The notes beneath the pieces are model-generated. The model worked only from the letters and a program-made list of their open reading frames with translations, was not told the origin of the DNA and made no database searches. From contig JAMPIQ010000001.1 in assembly GCA_024699855.1 (NCBI GenBank), positions 12,710,001 to 12,774,000 on the forward strand: DNA of 64,000 nucleotides, read 5' to 3'. Of the stretch, positions 11,041 through 22,800 are shown in pieces (positions within the stretch are counted from its first letter, which is position 1; every line of letters starts with the position of its first letter). The position numbers and the translations under genes were made by a program. This DNA is from Aphelenchoides besseyi. Its lineage: Eukaryota > Nematoda > Chromadorea > Rhabditida > Aphelenchoididae.

Positions 11041-11199
11041 TTCGATTGCAAGCAACTGAACGAGCTGAACGAGAACCGAACGAATGACTGAAAATCGTCA
11101 AGATCGTTTGAACATGAAACTCAAAATGCAAATTTATTTCTTATGCAACAATGGTATCCAAAGGCGGAAGTCAGTTGGCTGTTCAATTGAAGTGTCGGA
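11041..11199. promoter_or_regulatory. 159-bp divergent promoter region
   Basis: Lies between the start codons of two oppositely transcribed genes for anchored Lys-rich proteins, so control elements are probably shared. No unambiguous TATA box was seen. Confidence 0.4.
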
Positions 11200-11758
11200 A
11201 TGTTCGAATCAGTCGTCGCCATGAGTGCTCTCCAACTCATCAACTTTGTCGTTCCGTTGATCGTTCTTGCGATTTTTGGGTGCGCAAAAAAGAAGACCGC
11301 GGCACCAGTGGTTGCTCAGAACTCCACCGCTTTTCCTCCGGCCAGTGGACAGAAGGTCGTGAGCAAAGTGGCAGAAGTGAGTCTGTGGATTCTTTTGCTT
11401 CAATCTTTTTCGTTTTCAGGTCCAAGTGGTCAAGAAAACGGCAGATCAGCCGTCGAAATCAACTGAACCACCGAAACCCGCTCTAGCAGCTCCAGTCAAG
11501 GTGACCTCACAGTTCACATCGTTTTCAGTTGTTTTCAGAACGAAAAGAAAACCGAGAGGCCAAAGTCGACGAAAGAAAAGTCACAGAAACAAGTGAAATC
11601 GAGCAAGAAAGCGGCTGGAGGTGGTGAAGAGGAAGAAGGCGATGGTTACGAAGTGAGTGGATTCTTGGTCTTTTGACTGAGCGCCCATCGTTTAGGCGTG
11701 TCCAGAAATGACCCCTGAACAATTGGAGAAGATCGCTCAAGAAACACCGGGCAAGTGA
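11200..11758 (+). CDS. small membrane-anchored Lys-rich protein
   Basis: Four exons, about 140 residues. An N-terminal helix (ALQLINFVVPLIVLAIFGC) is followed at once by KKK, then a hydrophilic tail with STEPPKPALAAP, KKTERPKSTKEKSQKQVKSS, an acidic GGGEEEEGDGYE stretch and the end CPEMTPEQLEKIAQETPGK. All three introns (about 37-50 nt) preserve frame. The ATG at 11221 directly before the helix is an alternative start. The architecture matches neighbours at 9999-11040, 13535-14228 and 60938-61514: a short helix, then a basic stop-transfer and a disordered charged tail. No enzymatic motif. Association with sperm is inferred from neighbours only. Confidence 0.7.
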
Positions 11759-11955
11759 TCTTCTTTCTGTTGTTCGACACAAATAAACCATTCGCATTCG
11801 TGTTGTTGTTGAAAGCCAACCCAACAGTTACGCTCGTTTGTTAGATCTGCGAATCAAAGACACAAGATTGAAGTCGAAATCTTATTTCTACGAAATAAAC
11901 AAAGAAAGTCGGAAGTAAATGTACAAATGAAACAAAAGACGAAAATGAGAATCAT

Positions 11956-13060
11956 TTAGTTGAGTGGTCGAGCAGTTGCGATCTCCGGACGTTCGGCTGG
12001 AACTGGTGGACGAGCGGTAGCGGCTTCTGGACGTTCGTACGAGAAGGATGGTTCGGCGTGAGCGAATTCGGGTCGTTCGGCTGGAAACGCACGTTGAGGT
12101 TCTTCGTTGGAATGAGCAATCGGTTCCACAACTTCAGGCAACATTGACGTGACTTCGATTTCTTCAACCACTGGAATCACCGTTGTTCCATGAATGAGTT
12201 CAGTGGCTCGTCGTTCTTCGAATGTTGGGACGATCTTCGTAACCGGAACTCGTTCGACCACTTCGCGCTCTTCGACGGTTGGTTGAGAGATGTGTTTGGT
12301 TTTGACGATGCGCTTCTTCTCGATCGGAACATGATGAGTTTCCTTGATGACATTCTGAACAACGCGCTCTTTGACCACAGGCATCATTGTAGTCCCCATG
12401 ACTTGAACTTGAACGTCCTCATCCACGATTTTCTTCTCTTCGGTGTTCGACGGAGCTTCTTCGTAGCGTCGATTGATGGGCGGCAGGACGAAGGTCTCCA
12501 CATTGTGGGCACATTGAAGCGTCAACGGTTGAGACAATCTTTGATGATCCATCGATTCGCGAATCCATTCGCTTTCCATTCCACAAGTTTGCTTGATCGT
12601 TGCAACTCCACGGGTGAAGTTTGTTAATGGCGCGAAAGAAGGTTTGTCGCTGAAAAAAATGTGATTAGAACTTGCATTCACTTTTCAACTCACCCAACTC
12701 CACTTTCCATCAAGGCCACGATCATGACCAGTTGAAAAGTTGATTTGCGTGGATCCGGACGGCAGGTGATTGTCGCTTGACCACACTGAGCTCGAGCATC
12801 CAAACCGTAGTTGATGGCCGGAGTTGAGCAGTCAAAGTCGTCGCTGTGCCATTGAGAAGAGCAGTTCGAATGGACCACGATCTCACGACATTGAACGCAT
12901 GCTGAAATGAGAAGCAATAAGAAAGGAAGTAAGCAGCGGACTTACGATTGTTCCGATGAAGCGCTTGGTATTGACGAATGTAGTCGTGGGTGGGTGCACA
13001 GGATTGGAGTCCAACGAAATTCGAAAAGAGGAAGAAAGCAAGGAATCCAATCTTTGCCAT
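11956..13060 (-). CDS. secreted C6 (DUF281-like) protein with Val/Glu- and Pro-rich tail
   Basis: Signal peptide MAKIGFLAFFLFSNFVG, then a cysteine-rich domain with CVQC, DFDC, RAQC, ATITC, KQTCGMESEW and LTLQC, the spacing seen in the nematode C6/DUF281 family. The C-terminal two-thirds is low complexity: VVERVPVTKIVPTFEERR and related Val-Pro-Val/Glu-Glu blocks, then imperfect repeats around AERPE (AERPEFAHAEP, YERPEAATARP, AERPEIATARP). Joins NN/PCVQC and VG/DKPSF are in frame. The tail is unusual for the family and recalls structural or matrix proteins. A TATA box lies at 13147-13154. Function unknown; extracellular location is well supported. Confidence 0.72.
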
Positions 13061-13534
13061 GGCAATGGATTGGAAGACGCGTGATTGGAAAAAGTGGAGA
13101 ATCGTTCAAAAATGGGAACTGTTGAGTTGCCGTATTTCGATCGGCGCTTTTATACTGATGAGCCAAACGGTGGGCGTGATTGTCTGCTGCCCAATCGAAA
13201 ACACCCACAGATGGTGCGTTCTTTGTTTTTGATCTCTGTTATTGTTTATGTCTTGAGATCTCAAGACCAAAACAACAGCGATCGACCAAAAGTCGACCGT
13301 CTGACCGTCGGAACAACAAACATGAGCTCGAACCGCAAAACAATCTGCCGTTCAAAAAACATGAGGAACTTTTTGCACCAATTAATGGATAAGTCCAAGC
13401 GGACGAGCTTCTCCATTTGCATAAAAGCTTCAATTGAGAGCTCGAAATTTGAATGCGTTGTTCTTTCTATTGTTGTTCCTTGCCATTGATTTCAATTTAA
13501 TCGTCGAGCTCTTCCACAAAAACCTAAGAATTCA
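13061..13534. promoter_or_regulatory. divergent promoter region with TATA box
   Basis: Between two divergent genes. TATAAAAG on the minus strand at 13147-13154 lies about 90 bases before the C6 gene start. Nothing else is recognised. Confidence 0.45.
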
Positions 13535-14228
13535 ATGGACAAAGAACTTGCAAGCGTTTTCTGTTTGCTTGGTGGAACGATCATACTTCCAAGCGCTCTT
13601 TTCCTTTGCATCAAGAAACTAAGACGCAAAAATAAGACCGCTGCTCTCGTCGGTAAGTGCTCTGAAAGATTCAGAAGTGACTTGCTCGATTGTTTAGGAA
13701 CTCCACTTGTGACTCCGCCAACCGGAACTCCAATGGGCAAAAGCCCAATTACCAACGATCCACAAATGAAAACGGCTATCGCGGAAGTTGGCGGTGGAAC
13801 GATGGTCGACGACGATCTTCGCTCAAAGACCAATGCAGAAACAGTAACCAAGAATCGAACTCTCTTCATGTATCCATTAAATTTCAGGATCGAAAAGCCA
13901 AAGAAGAACAGAAAGCTAAAGAACCAGCGAAAGCCAAATCTCAAAAAGTTCAAAACACAAAAACTTGCGAATCGACGGTGTTACGGTCTTTCACGGCCAA
14001 GGAATCGGTAAAGGCCTCGAAAAAAGCGCACCAAACGTCAAAGAAAGCGAACGCCGATGGAGACAAAAATGGTGCGAAGTCCGATTTGAAAGAACTGGCA
14101 GCTGAAAATGTGAGTCGATTCCATTCATTGCCAACAACCTTCGATTCCAGAAAGGAGATTCCATTTTCGTCGCACCTACGGGTACTGGAGAAGGTGGTGC
14201 AAAGTCGGTGTTCATGCCGGCCAATTGA
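13535..14228 (+). CDS. small membrane-anchored Lys-rich protein
   Basis: Four exons, about 180 residues. N-terminus MDKELASVFCLLGG, helix to ILPSALFLCI, then KKLRRKNK as stop-transfer. The tail continues GTPLVTPPTGTPMGKSP, then KAKEEQKAKEPAKAKSQK and SVKASKKAHQTSKKANA, and ends GDSIFVAPTGTGEGG...VFMPAN. The donor after AET (GTAACC) and acceptor before DRKAKEE give a continuous frame. Same architecture as the proteins at 11200-11758 and 9999-11040; sequence similarity is mainly in composition, so common descent is plausible but not proven. Confidence 0.68.
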
Positions 14229-14605
14229 TTCGTCTTTGACTCTTCGGTTTACATTCATCCGCCCAATAAAATTCTCATCATTAGTTTGTTTTATTAGACA
14301 ATAGAGAAGGTCAAGTGCTTAGATCTAATGAATTGTGTGTTAACAACGACTATTGTTTTCAATAACTTGAGTAAATTTACAAACGCTGTGGGAGCGGTCA
14401 GCCGTAGTGAGTTTCTTAATCAAATCAATCGATTGTGAGCTTCAAACGTGACTCTGACGCACCTTCTTATCAAAAGAAACTAAAAAGAAAACAGTCTTTC
14501 AGCAGTTGACATTTAATTTTGAGTAGCTGATTTCACATTTTCCGCTAATCAGTTGGTTGCTGTTGTGTAGGCGTTTATATTAAACCGTTAATTAACGAAT
14601 CGAAA
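14229..14605. other. intergenic upstream of VWA-like gene
   Basis: Holds the promoter of the gene at 14606, including the GATA-type site at 14466-14472; no gene seen. Confidence 0.4.
14466..14472 (-). promoter_or_regulatory. GATA-factor site TGATAAG
   Basis: TGATAAG on the minus strand about 135 bases before the VWA-like gene. This is the motif bound by intestinal GATA factors (ELT-2/ELT-7) in nematodes. The paralogue at 19842 has the same heptamer at 19593. Confidence 0.35.
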
Positions 14606-16149
14606 ATGCCACAGCTTGCTGACATTCGTCCGAATCCTGTTTCACCGTTAAGAGATCGAGTTAGCGTTCTAGAAGCGATGGGCGGACGAAGAACTGCAAC
14701 TCCGATGTACTTGGCGATATCTCTAGCTTTCTTCTTGTTTATTTCTGGTACCATTATGCTCGGAATTGGAATCACAAAAACGGTGGAGAGCTCTTGTACT
14801 GATAATCAAAAGAGCGAAAGTATGTTCGTTTTAAATCGAATTACAATACTTCCGGCAAACAATTAGGTTGTCATTTCAGAACTTGAATCTCAACCGCAAA
14901 TAATTCATTGTTCCCAAAGAGAAACCTCATTTAATGCCGACTATCATCCGTGCAATAATGGCGACATAATTCTTGCATTCGACAATTCTAACGCACTAAG
15001 CAACGACTTCTTTTACGTACATCACTTCCTTTGTGATCTTTAAGTCGCTTCTTTTCAGCAGGAAATCAACTTCCTAATCACCATGCTCTTTGACGACAAT
15101 TGGAATCACGTTGAACGATTGACTTTGATTGAATACAATAATCAGTCTGCGGTTTATTCGTTTTATGTAAATCAAACGATCGACGATGTGCGAGAAGTTC
15201 TTGGAGACGCTCCACCATCCAGAAACCCTCCAAAATTAATCGAAGTCTTAAAAACTGTAAACGATCTTTACATGGTGCCATCAATTCCGACTTCTCATCT
15301 TATCATTTTTGTTTCGTTCATCGATCAAAATGTTGTGGACGAATGTAACTCAACGGCACAGACTTTGTCTAGCAAGAACATTACGATTACTTTTGTTTCG
15401 CTTGGTGACCAACTGAACAAATCGCTTTTCTTCCAACTCTCGCCTTATTTGATTGTTTGGGAGCTTAGTCAAAAGGCTCCAGATCAGTGGAATACCGAAT
15501 TCAACTCTGCTTATGGCTGTGAGAGTGTCGGTAAGTTATGAGAAATTGAATAGCAGTCCGCTCGTTTTAAGCATCAACAACATTTTCTCCTGTGAAACCG
15601 GAAGATTTTCCATGCCTGGGCAACATCATATTCGCTTTTGACATTTCGGACACGTTAACACCAAGTGAATTTGAACGTCAAATCGACTTTCTCACGAATT
15701 CGGTGTTCACTTCTACGTGGACAAAGTTGGAACGATTGTCGTTGATTGCGTACAACAACTTTGCTAATGTTCAACCATATTCAACTTTTCAAACCGTTTA
15801 TGATGTTTACGACTTTCTAGACACCAATCAACAATCCGCTAGTGATCCGAGGCTTTGCAGACTATTCGCAACTATCGATCACGAAGACTTGGTCTCAAGT
15901 TATGCACCAGCTCACGCACTTATTTTCGTATCAGCAATCACATCTTCTGATGTCGACAATTGTCGAAATTACGTACTTGATTTACAAAACAAAGGTTTGA
16001 CCATTACGTTTGTTACGTTGGGAAAGAACGTCAATTCCAAACTTCTGCTCCAGTTGTCACCGAACTTAATAAAATGGACAATAGAAACTGACCAAAAACC
16101 GGCTCTGTGGAATCAACTTTTCTGGTCGGCATATGGTTGTGGTAATTGA
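14606..16149 (+). CDS. membrane-anchored protein with two extracellular VWA-like domains
   Basis: The cytosolic N-terminus ends RRTATPMY and is followed by one signal-anchor helix (FFLFISGTIMLGIGI). Two repeated domains follow. Each begins with a Cys and a DxSxS-like metal site (ILAFDNSNALS; IIFAFDISDTLT) and has W-x-LERLSLIAYN and ALIFVSAI-type strands. Each also has ITITFVSLG or LTITFVTLG and ends with Trp then AYGC. This is the layout of nematode VWA-like domains that often accompany C-type lectins; no lectin domain is present. Exons join at QKSE/K, DFFY/QEIN and ESV/ASTTF. Probably a type II membrane protein with an adhesion-like ectodomain; ligand unknown. Paralogue with more domains at 19842-24343. 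Confidence 0.78.
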
Positions 16150-16956
16150 AGGTATCTCAAAGCAAACTTTTCAAATATTTCAGCAGGAAATTCGCCATTA
16201 AGTTCATACTTTCATTCCTAAACAACCGTTTTACGTTCAGCTCATTCCTTGGTGACTAAACCGCTCCAGAATTCCGGCTTACATTTGATATCGACGCTTT
16301 ACAACACAAACGCTCTTCCGTATTTGCATTTTTAATTATCCACCTGCCACTTCGTGAACGTTTACATAATGTCAAGAGAGCATCGAATTTAACGGTCACC
16401 TCAACAGTAACCAATGGATGTGTTGAAATGATCAGTCGCGAAAGGTTGATGACGTGAATTCCAAAGTGTTCTTTGTTCTCCAGAAACTACCTCTTCAATT
16501 AATCCAACAAGTAAAACGGTTATACAAATAATCCAGAGCCCGAAAGGCTTGAAAAATAGATGAGAGTGTTGAAAGCACGTTCAAAGATTTCCGTCAAATT
16601 TGAGAAGCAAGTACGATGCAGACTTGTTCCCAAACACTCACGAACTCCGTTCCGGCCATTCTATTATTCTTCTTTTCGGCTAATCCACTTTGCGAAGACG
16701 ATGCAGTCATGGCAAAAGTTAATCTCTCCGCTGAAGACCACGTGCAAACCGAAAATTAAAGTGTAGTTCACAGTCGAAGCTGAACACATTATGTAATCAA
16801 ACCTGCCGATGAAGGATACAGCAATGAGTGGGAGGTTGCAAAAGAACAGAGAAATCGGAACTCGGAGTTCGTCGATTTCAATTTGCAAGACTGAAAACCA
16901 GTTTTTGAGTCATTTGGTGCGAATCCGTTGTGAGGCTTGGCTGCAGTTTTGGTGCG
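16150..16956. other. intergenic, no gene seen
   Basis: No splice chain or family resemblance on either strand; contains the promoter of the phosphatase gene. Confidence 0.4.
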
Positions 16957-18202
16957 ATGGCGGCTCCTTCGATCGACCTCAACGACTTCATCATGCGTCT
17001 CTTGAGTGTTGGCACTCCGGAGAAAGGACTCACGAAGACCGTCAATGAGGCGGAAATCCAAGCGCTCTGTCGTAAGTTGATCATCGAACTTTTGATCTAT
17101 TGGTCGATTTCAGTCAAGGTCAAAGACGTATTTTTAAGCCAATCTTCGTTGATCGAAATCGATCCTCCAGTTCGCATTTGTGGCGATATTCACGGACAGT
17201 ACAGTGATCTTCTTCGTCTATTCAATCGCGGCGGATTTCCACCACAAGCCAACTACCTTTTTCTGGGAGACTACGTTGATCGTGGACGACAAAATCTGGA
17301 GACCATTTTGCTTCTCTTCTGCTACAAAGTTTGTCATCTCAACTTGAGTTTGTTTAACCGGTTCTCTTTCAGTTGAAGTTTCCACAAAATTTCTTTCTAT
17401 TGCGTGGAAATCACGAGGTGACTTGGTTTTGAGAATCGTCAGTAGAAATCTTTTTGTTTTCAGTGCGCGTCCGTCAATCGAGTCTACGGTACGTTCAGTC
17501 GAGTCGTCCACAGACTACTTACCGATCACGTTCAGGCTTCTACGAGGAGATCAGTCGTCGTTACACGGCTAGTCTGTACAACTCATTTCAAGAAGCATTC
17601 GCTTGCATGCCGTTAGCTGCTTTGGTGGGAGAACGCATCTTATGGCAAGTTAGGAAGCTTGTTCCGTCTAACAAATGCCTTTAGTATGCACGGTGGTATT
17701 TCGCCTCATCTGAAGGACTTGAATCAACTTCGCAACATCAAACGTCCGACTGAAGCTCTCGGTCCGTCTTTGGAAATGGATTTGCTCTGGGCGGATCCAG
17801 TCGTTGGTTTGTCGGGTTTCCAAGAGAACATGCGTGGAGCATCGTACGGTTTCGGCGCTGATGTTTTGAGTCGCCTGTGTACCGATTTGAATATCGACTT
17901 GGTCGCGCGTGCTCATCAAGTAGTTCAAGACGGTTACGAGTTTTTCGGAAATCGAAAGCTCGTAACTATCTTCTCTGCTCCGCACTAGTGAGTTTGTTTG
18001 TTATGATAGGAACATTCGTTTTGCTTTCAGTTGCGGTCAATTCAACAATGCAGCAGCAATGATGACCGTAGATGAGCATTTGATTTGCAGCTTCCAAGTG
18101 AGTTCTGTCGATCTGTCCTTCGACTTTTCTCTTCAGATTCTTCGTCCAACCATTGGCCGTGGAGTTGCGAAAATGGTTCCCACATCTCAAGGTCGTCCAT
18201 GA
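16957..18202 (+). CDS. PP1-type serine/threonine phosphatase, sperm-type (GSP-3/4-like)
   Basis: Metal-dependent PPP-family phosphatase of about 300 residues, complete from [16 protein letters not shown] to a stop after TSQGRP. All catalytic motifs are visible: [51 protein letters not shown] and FSAPHYCGQFNNA. The last reads FSAPNYCGEFDNA in canonical PP1, so Asn-Glu-Asp are replaced by His-Gln-Asn. The short tail resembles nematode sperm PP1 rather than the ubiquitous isoforms, and MSP genes lie nearby. Introns are about 40-50 nt; the one at 17645-17684 uses a GC donor (GCAAGT), forced by the ILC/MHGG join. Role in sperm meiosis and motility is inferred from relatives. Confidence 0.9.
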
Positions 18203-19841
18203 ATTCAAAATTGATTTGTCAAGGAGATTTTGGTTCGAAAATAAAAACGTTTTGACATCGTTAAATTCCGTCGATTTGTTCAGCAAGTTGTCGAGCAATG
18301 TGATGTTGTGGGACATTAACGAAGCTTTGAAGAACTCGAAGAAACAACTCTGGAGTGATTGCTCGTGAAATTCGTGTTTGTTCTAGCATGCGTGTACACT
18401 CGAAATAGTCATCTGATTGAAGCAAGGATTGTCGATTACAAACTCCGTTACAAACTCATCAACGACGTCATTTAGTGAAATGCTGAACGAATACGCAAAT
18501 CTTTCGAACTTTGAAACACACGTCTTATTAATAAACTTCAAAGATTCTGCATTGATTCATCGACTTCAAATAGAACGCGCCTTTTGTGGCCACAAATTCG
18601 GAGATTATGTTCTCGTTTAACGTGGTTTTGGTTTTTGTAATCGAAGAAGTTTGTCGAAGAGCTTATGATAAACTGAAAGACTCAGTCAGCGACCTACTGT
18701 TTTCAATTACTCAGCAAGATGTTCGCATATAAATTTCTCTGTGGTGGCATGGAATTCCTTTATCATTAGATGGGCGTGATATTTCTCGCTTCCAATCACA
18801 ATGCATACCTCTGCCTAATTGGTATTGATTAATCATGACCGTCCAAAACGGACCCGGAGCTTTGCTGAATGGCCCATAAAAGTATGTTTGATCACCACAA
18901 CTTTTTTAATTTTCCTCTTCAGCGTCTTTTAATGACACTCGCAAAGCAGCTTGTCGCCTTCAACCAATTAGTGCCGCGCCCATTTTTCATCACCAAACTT
19001 CAGCTTATCATTTCATTCCCAGCGTACCACCCGAAGAGTTGGATTCCAAGGTGATTACAACGCTCGATCGTCATTAGGTGTTAATTAAATTATGCTCTTT
19101 TGTTGAAGTCGGTTGATGAAATCGTGATCCTTTGGTTATAATCATCAAGCAGATTTCGTGTCACACGTGAACTTTATGATCATTTTCGGTTCGTCGATTA
19201 CAACGCAGTAGTTGCTTGCTATCACATTCAACCCTCGACATTTGACTTTTGCCACGCGTGTTAATTCAGTCACCATCATTTGTTCAGAACGAACGTCATT
19301 CTGCACAACTTCCAGTTTTTGGTTTTTGCTTATCGTTTTCGGGTCTTTTGAATGGTCGCCGGTGATAAGCCTAATTGGTTTACTCCCGCAAAAGCCTGCA
19401 AATACCATCAAACTTTTTGTAAAGTTGAATCACTAATCCACTCATCTATCTTCCTAAATCGACCTTTTCAATGGAAAGAAGTCGTTCAATCGCACTCTAA
19501 TCTTTCATTTCAATGCGAAGTTGTGTTCTTTATTTTCTCGACTTAATGACGCTTCGAGTGATTAGGCGGGCCAACAGGCGTGATTATTAAGTTGATAAGG
19601 ACTAAACGGACAGAAGCGTGTGTTCAATAACGAAAAGGAATCTTATTGCAACTTTTCGCTTTTAATCGTCTTTTGTTTCGTTCGTCGTTTTCGCTCTTTC
19701 ATCGGCTCACTCGACTCTATTTGAGGTTCATCTTCGACAGTTGACGACGGCCGAGGACGCGGAACGTCGACACGTTCTGAACATTCGAGTAGGCGACTCT
19801 TCGATCTCTTCGTCCACTGCAATTCAATCCCCGTCTTCCAG
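18203..19841. other. intergenic with no recognisable gene
   Basis: Short open frames only. Contains the promoter of the downstream VWA-like gene with the GATA-type site at 19593-19599. A TATAAA-like word at 18728-18733 has no obvious gene behind it. Confidence 0.4.
19593..19599 (+). promoter_or_regulatory. GATA-factor site TGATAAG
   Basis: About 243 bases before the start of the multi-domain VWA-like gene; same heptamer as before its paralogue. Confidence 0.3.
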
Positions 19842-22800
19842 GATGGACAACATGTCGGATCGATTCGGCGGTCGAAATCGAATGATTGCTGTGGGAGTTG
19901 CGCTTTTGGTTGCAATTGCACTTTTTATTGCCGGCGCGGTTATGCTCGGAATTGGAATAAGCAAAGCAAAAACGTCAAACGATTGTGGAGCCCAACAGCC
20001 ACAAGCAACAACTGTCGCAACAACTTCAAATACGGTAACCGGAAGTTCTCTGGCTACAACCGGATCTGCAAGTTCGGCGCCATCAACACAAGTGACTCCC
20101 TATTATTTGACCATAACAACCTATGACATTACTCCCGATCAATTGATCAACGATTATGCTGCTGCGGCCAAACAATTTCAAACTCAAGTATAGGAAAAAT
20201 AAGCTTAAATGTTTCTAGTATTTATTTTTAGATCCAACAAGCGGTTCCAAACAGTCCGCTTGTTACGTTGCTTGGTTTGTCGGCTTCAAGTAGTTGGGGA
20301 AGAAATGATGCATCAACTACTGGTTTGGTTGCAATCGTTTATCCCGATGGTACAGTAACATCCGATCAAGTTCAAGCTGCCGTGAAAAACAGCGGGAATG
20401 TCAATATCGACGATACTAAAGGTGGTTATTGATTATGAACTCATGTTAAACAGGAAAGTTTCAGATGGAAACAATTACCAGTATCCACAAAGTAATAGTG
20501 ATCAATTTTGTAACACTGTGAATGACAACATCGTTACAACAATCACTCCATCTGTCACTAGTACAACAGCAGCACGTAAGTTGGCGTGATTGAAACGATC
20601 ATTTAATTTTGTTCCAGCGACAACAACTACTCCATTACCGCCGAAATCAGAATTCATTCCTTGTTTCGGTCGTATTGTTATTGCTTTCGATCAAACGGTC
20701 TCAAAAGCCTTCTTCCGAGTATGTGGTATATTCAGACGTTGATCAAATCGTTTAGAGTGTGAAAAACCTGTTGATTCAAAAGCTCTTCAGTGGAAATTGG
20801 AATCATTTGGAGCGTTTGGCAATCGGACCAATTCTTCGCGATTTCAACCCGTTAGCCAAATTCGGTGATCTGGTGGACAAAGATGCTGGATATGTTCGAA
20901 GTCTGATCAACAGTGTGGATGCTCAGCCCTCAATTCAGTCTTCACTTACAACGGCCTTCAAAACATTGGCAAAAAATGACTACGCTCCTGGAGTATACGA
21001 AGAGGTACATCTATTGTCTAAAAGAATAATCGATAGTTTTCTTAGACCCATTACGTTGTTTTTATTGGAAAATTCCCTAATGCTGCGCTTAATGCACTGA
21101 AAAACTATGGTAAACAGCTCAACAAACGTGGACGTTTGACGATAATTGGTGTTGGAGAAATTGATCCGACAGGAGCTTTGATACCACAAATCACCCAGTA
21201 TTCCTACATTTGGAGAGATCCACGACAAGAATTTCCCGATTGGAATAATTTCTTCTGGAAAACTGCTTATAAGTGTGGTGAGTTTACTGGTCATCAACTA
21301 CGTACGCTTTTTAATTGCTATAGATTCTGATGCTCCGTCTACTCCTCAAACTGTTGGAACAATTGGAACATTGCCGACCACTGTCACTGTTCCTACGACT
21401 CCTGCACCGCCACTTCCATGTGCCGGACGTATATTGCTGTCCATCGATACCAGTCCGTCGATATCGGGAAGCGCTTTCCAGGTGATTATCGTTGATTTCA
21501 ACTGTAATCTAACTAGTTAGCATTGTAGAATATTAAAGACTTTGTCGGCACTACTCTCTTCAGTGATCCCACTTTCTTCAACCATTTTGAGCGTTTGGTT
21601 GTCACTTTTTACGATTACATCCATCAAGATGATGAAGGATTCGGAGTTTATACCGATCCTCAAACAGTTAAAAACTACGTAAATGGAATTCAACGAGGTG
21701 TCGCTGAAGCTAATTTGCGAGTGTAAGAATTCATTGCATTATCTTCTTCTAGTTCGCATTTCAGAGCTATAACTGCAACAGCAAAGAGTCCATATGTAAA
21801 CGACCGTAACACTCCGCTCACCCTTATCTTCCTTGTTTCGCATGTTAATGAGGATGAAGTGGACGATATTTATGATGAAGCTAAGCCTTTGAGAGACAAC
21901 AATGTTCGACTTGTGCTTGTTGGGTTGGGCGGTGTGGATACAGCTGTTTTAGCAAGAATTACCGGAGATCAAAGTACAGTGTTCCAATGGGATACTGGCA
22001 AGTCGAAGCAACCTTCCAATTACAAGAAATGGTTCAAAACTTTGATTAACTGCCCATCAAGTATTTAATTTAACTCATGATTCCAATAAATTTTCGCTCT
22101 CTTAGATTCATTTGACTTAGTTGAGGAAAATGTTGCCGCCATTCAACCGCCAACTCCATCACTTCCAGTTTTCGACGATGTTCCCGCATATCCATGTCCC
22201 GGTAGAATCGTGATCGGCATCGACCTTTCGCAGGATCTAAGCTCCGTCAATTTCAAGGCATATAATTGTTGTCCAAGCAAAGATCAACGATTTCTTTCAG
22301 AAGCAAACCAATTTCCTTCTCAACAACGTCTTCAATTCACAATGGACTGATTTCAGCAGACTGGCGATATTTTTGTACGATCGATTCGGCATACCGGCAG
22401 CGTATGGTACTTTCACCAAACTTGGCGACGTTCGTGATTACATTGCCGAACGAACTCAAGTAGCTGTCGATCCGCTTCTCAGATCCGGTATTCAAACGAT
22501 TAAAAGTGCTCGTCTCTCATCCACAACTAATCCTGCTCATGTGATCGTGTTTGTTGGGAAAATCGATGAAACTGTCGTGGACGAAACAATAGATGATGTC
22601 AATGAAGTCAAAGCATTGGGATGCACTTTGACTTTCGTTGGTATGGGTAAAGATCTCAGCGTTACATTGTTGAAACAACTGGCGGATAATGTGATCGTTT
22701 GGGACATAGACAATGAAAATTATCCGCAGAACTGGGAACAGCAATTTTGGAATGCAGGCTATGGATGTCCGGATAATCCACCAGGTCTAACAACGATTCA

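Noticed and set aside
12190..12627. 145-codon plus-strand frame
   Set aside because: Antisense shadow of the repetitive tail of the C6-domain gene.
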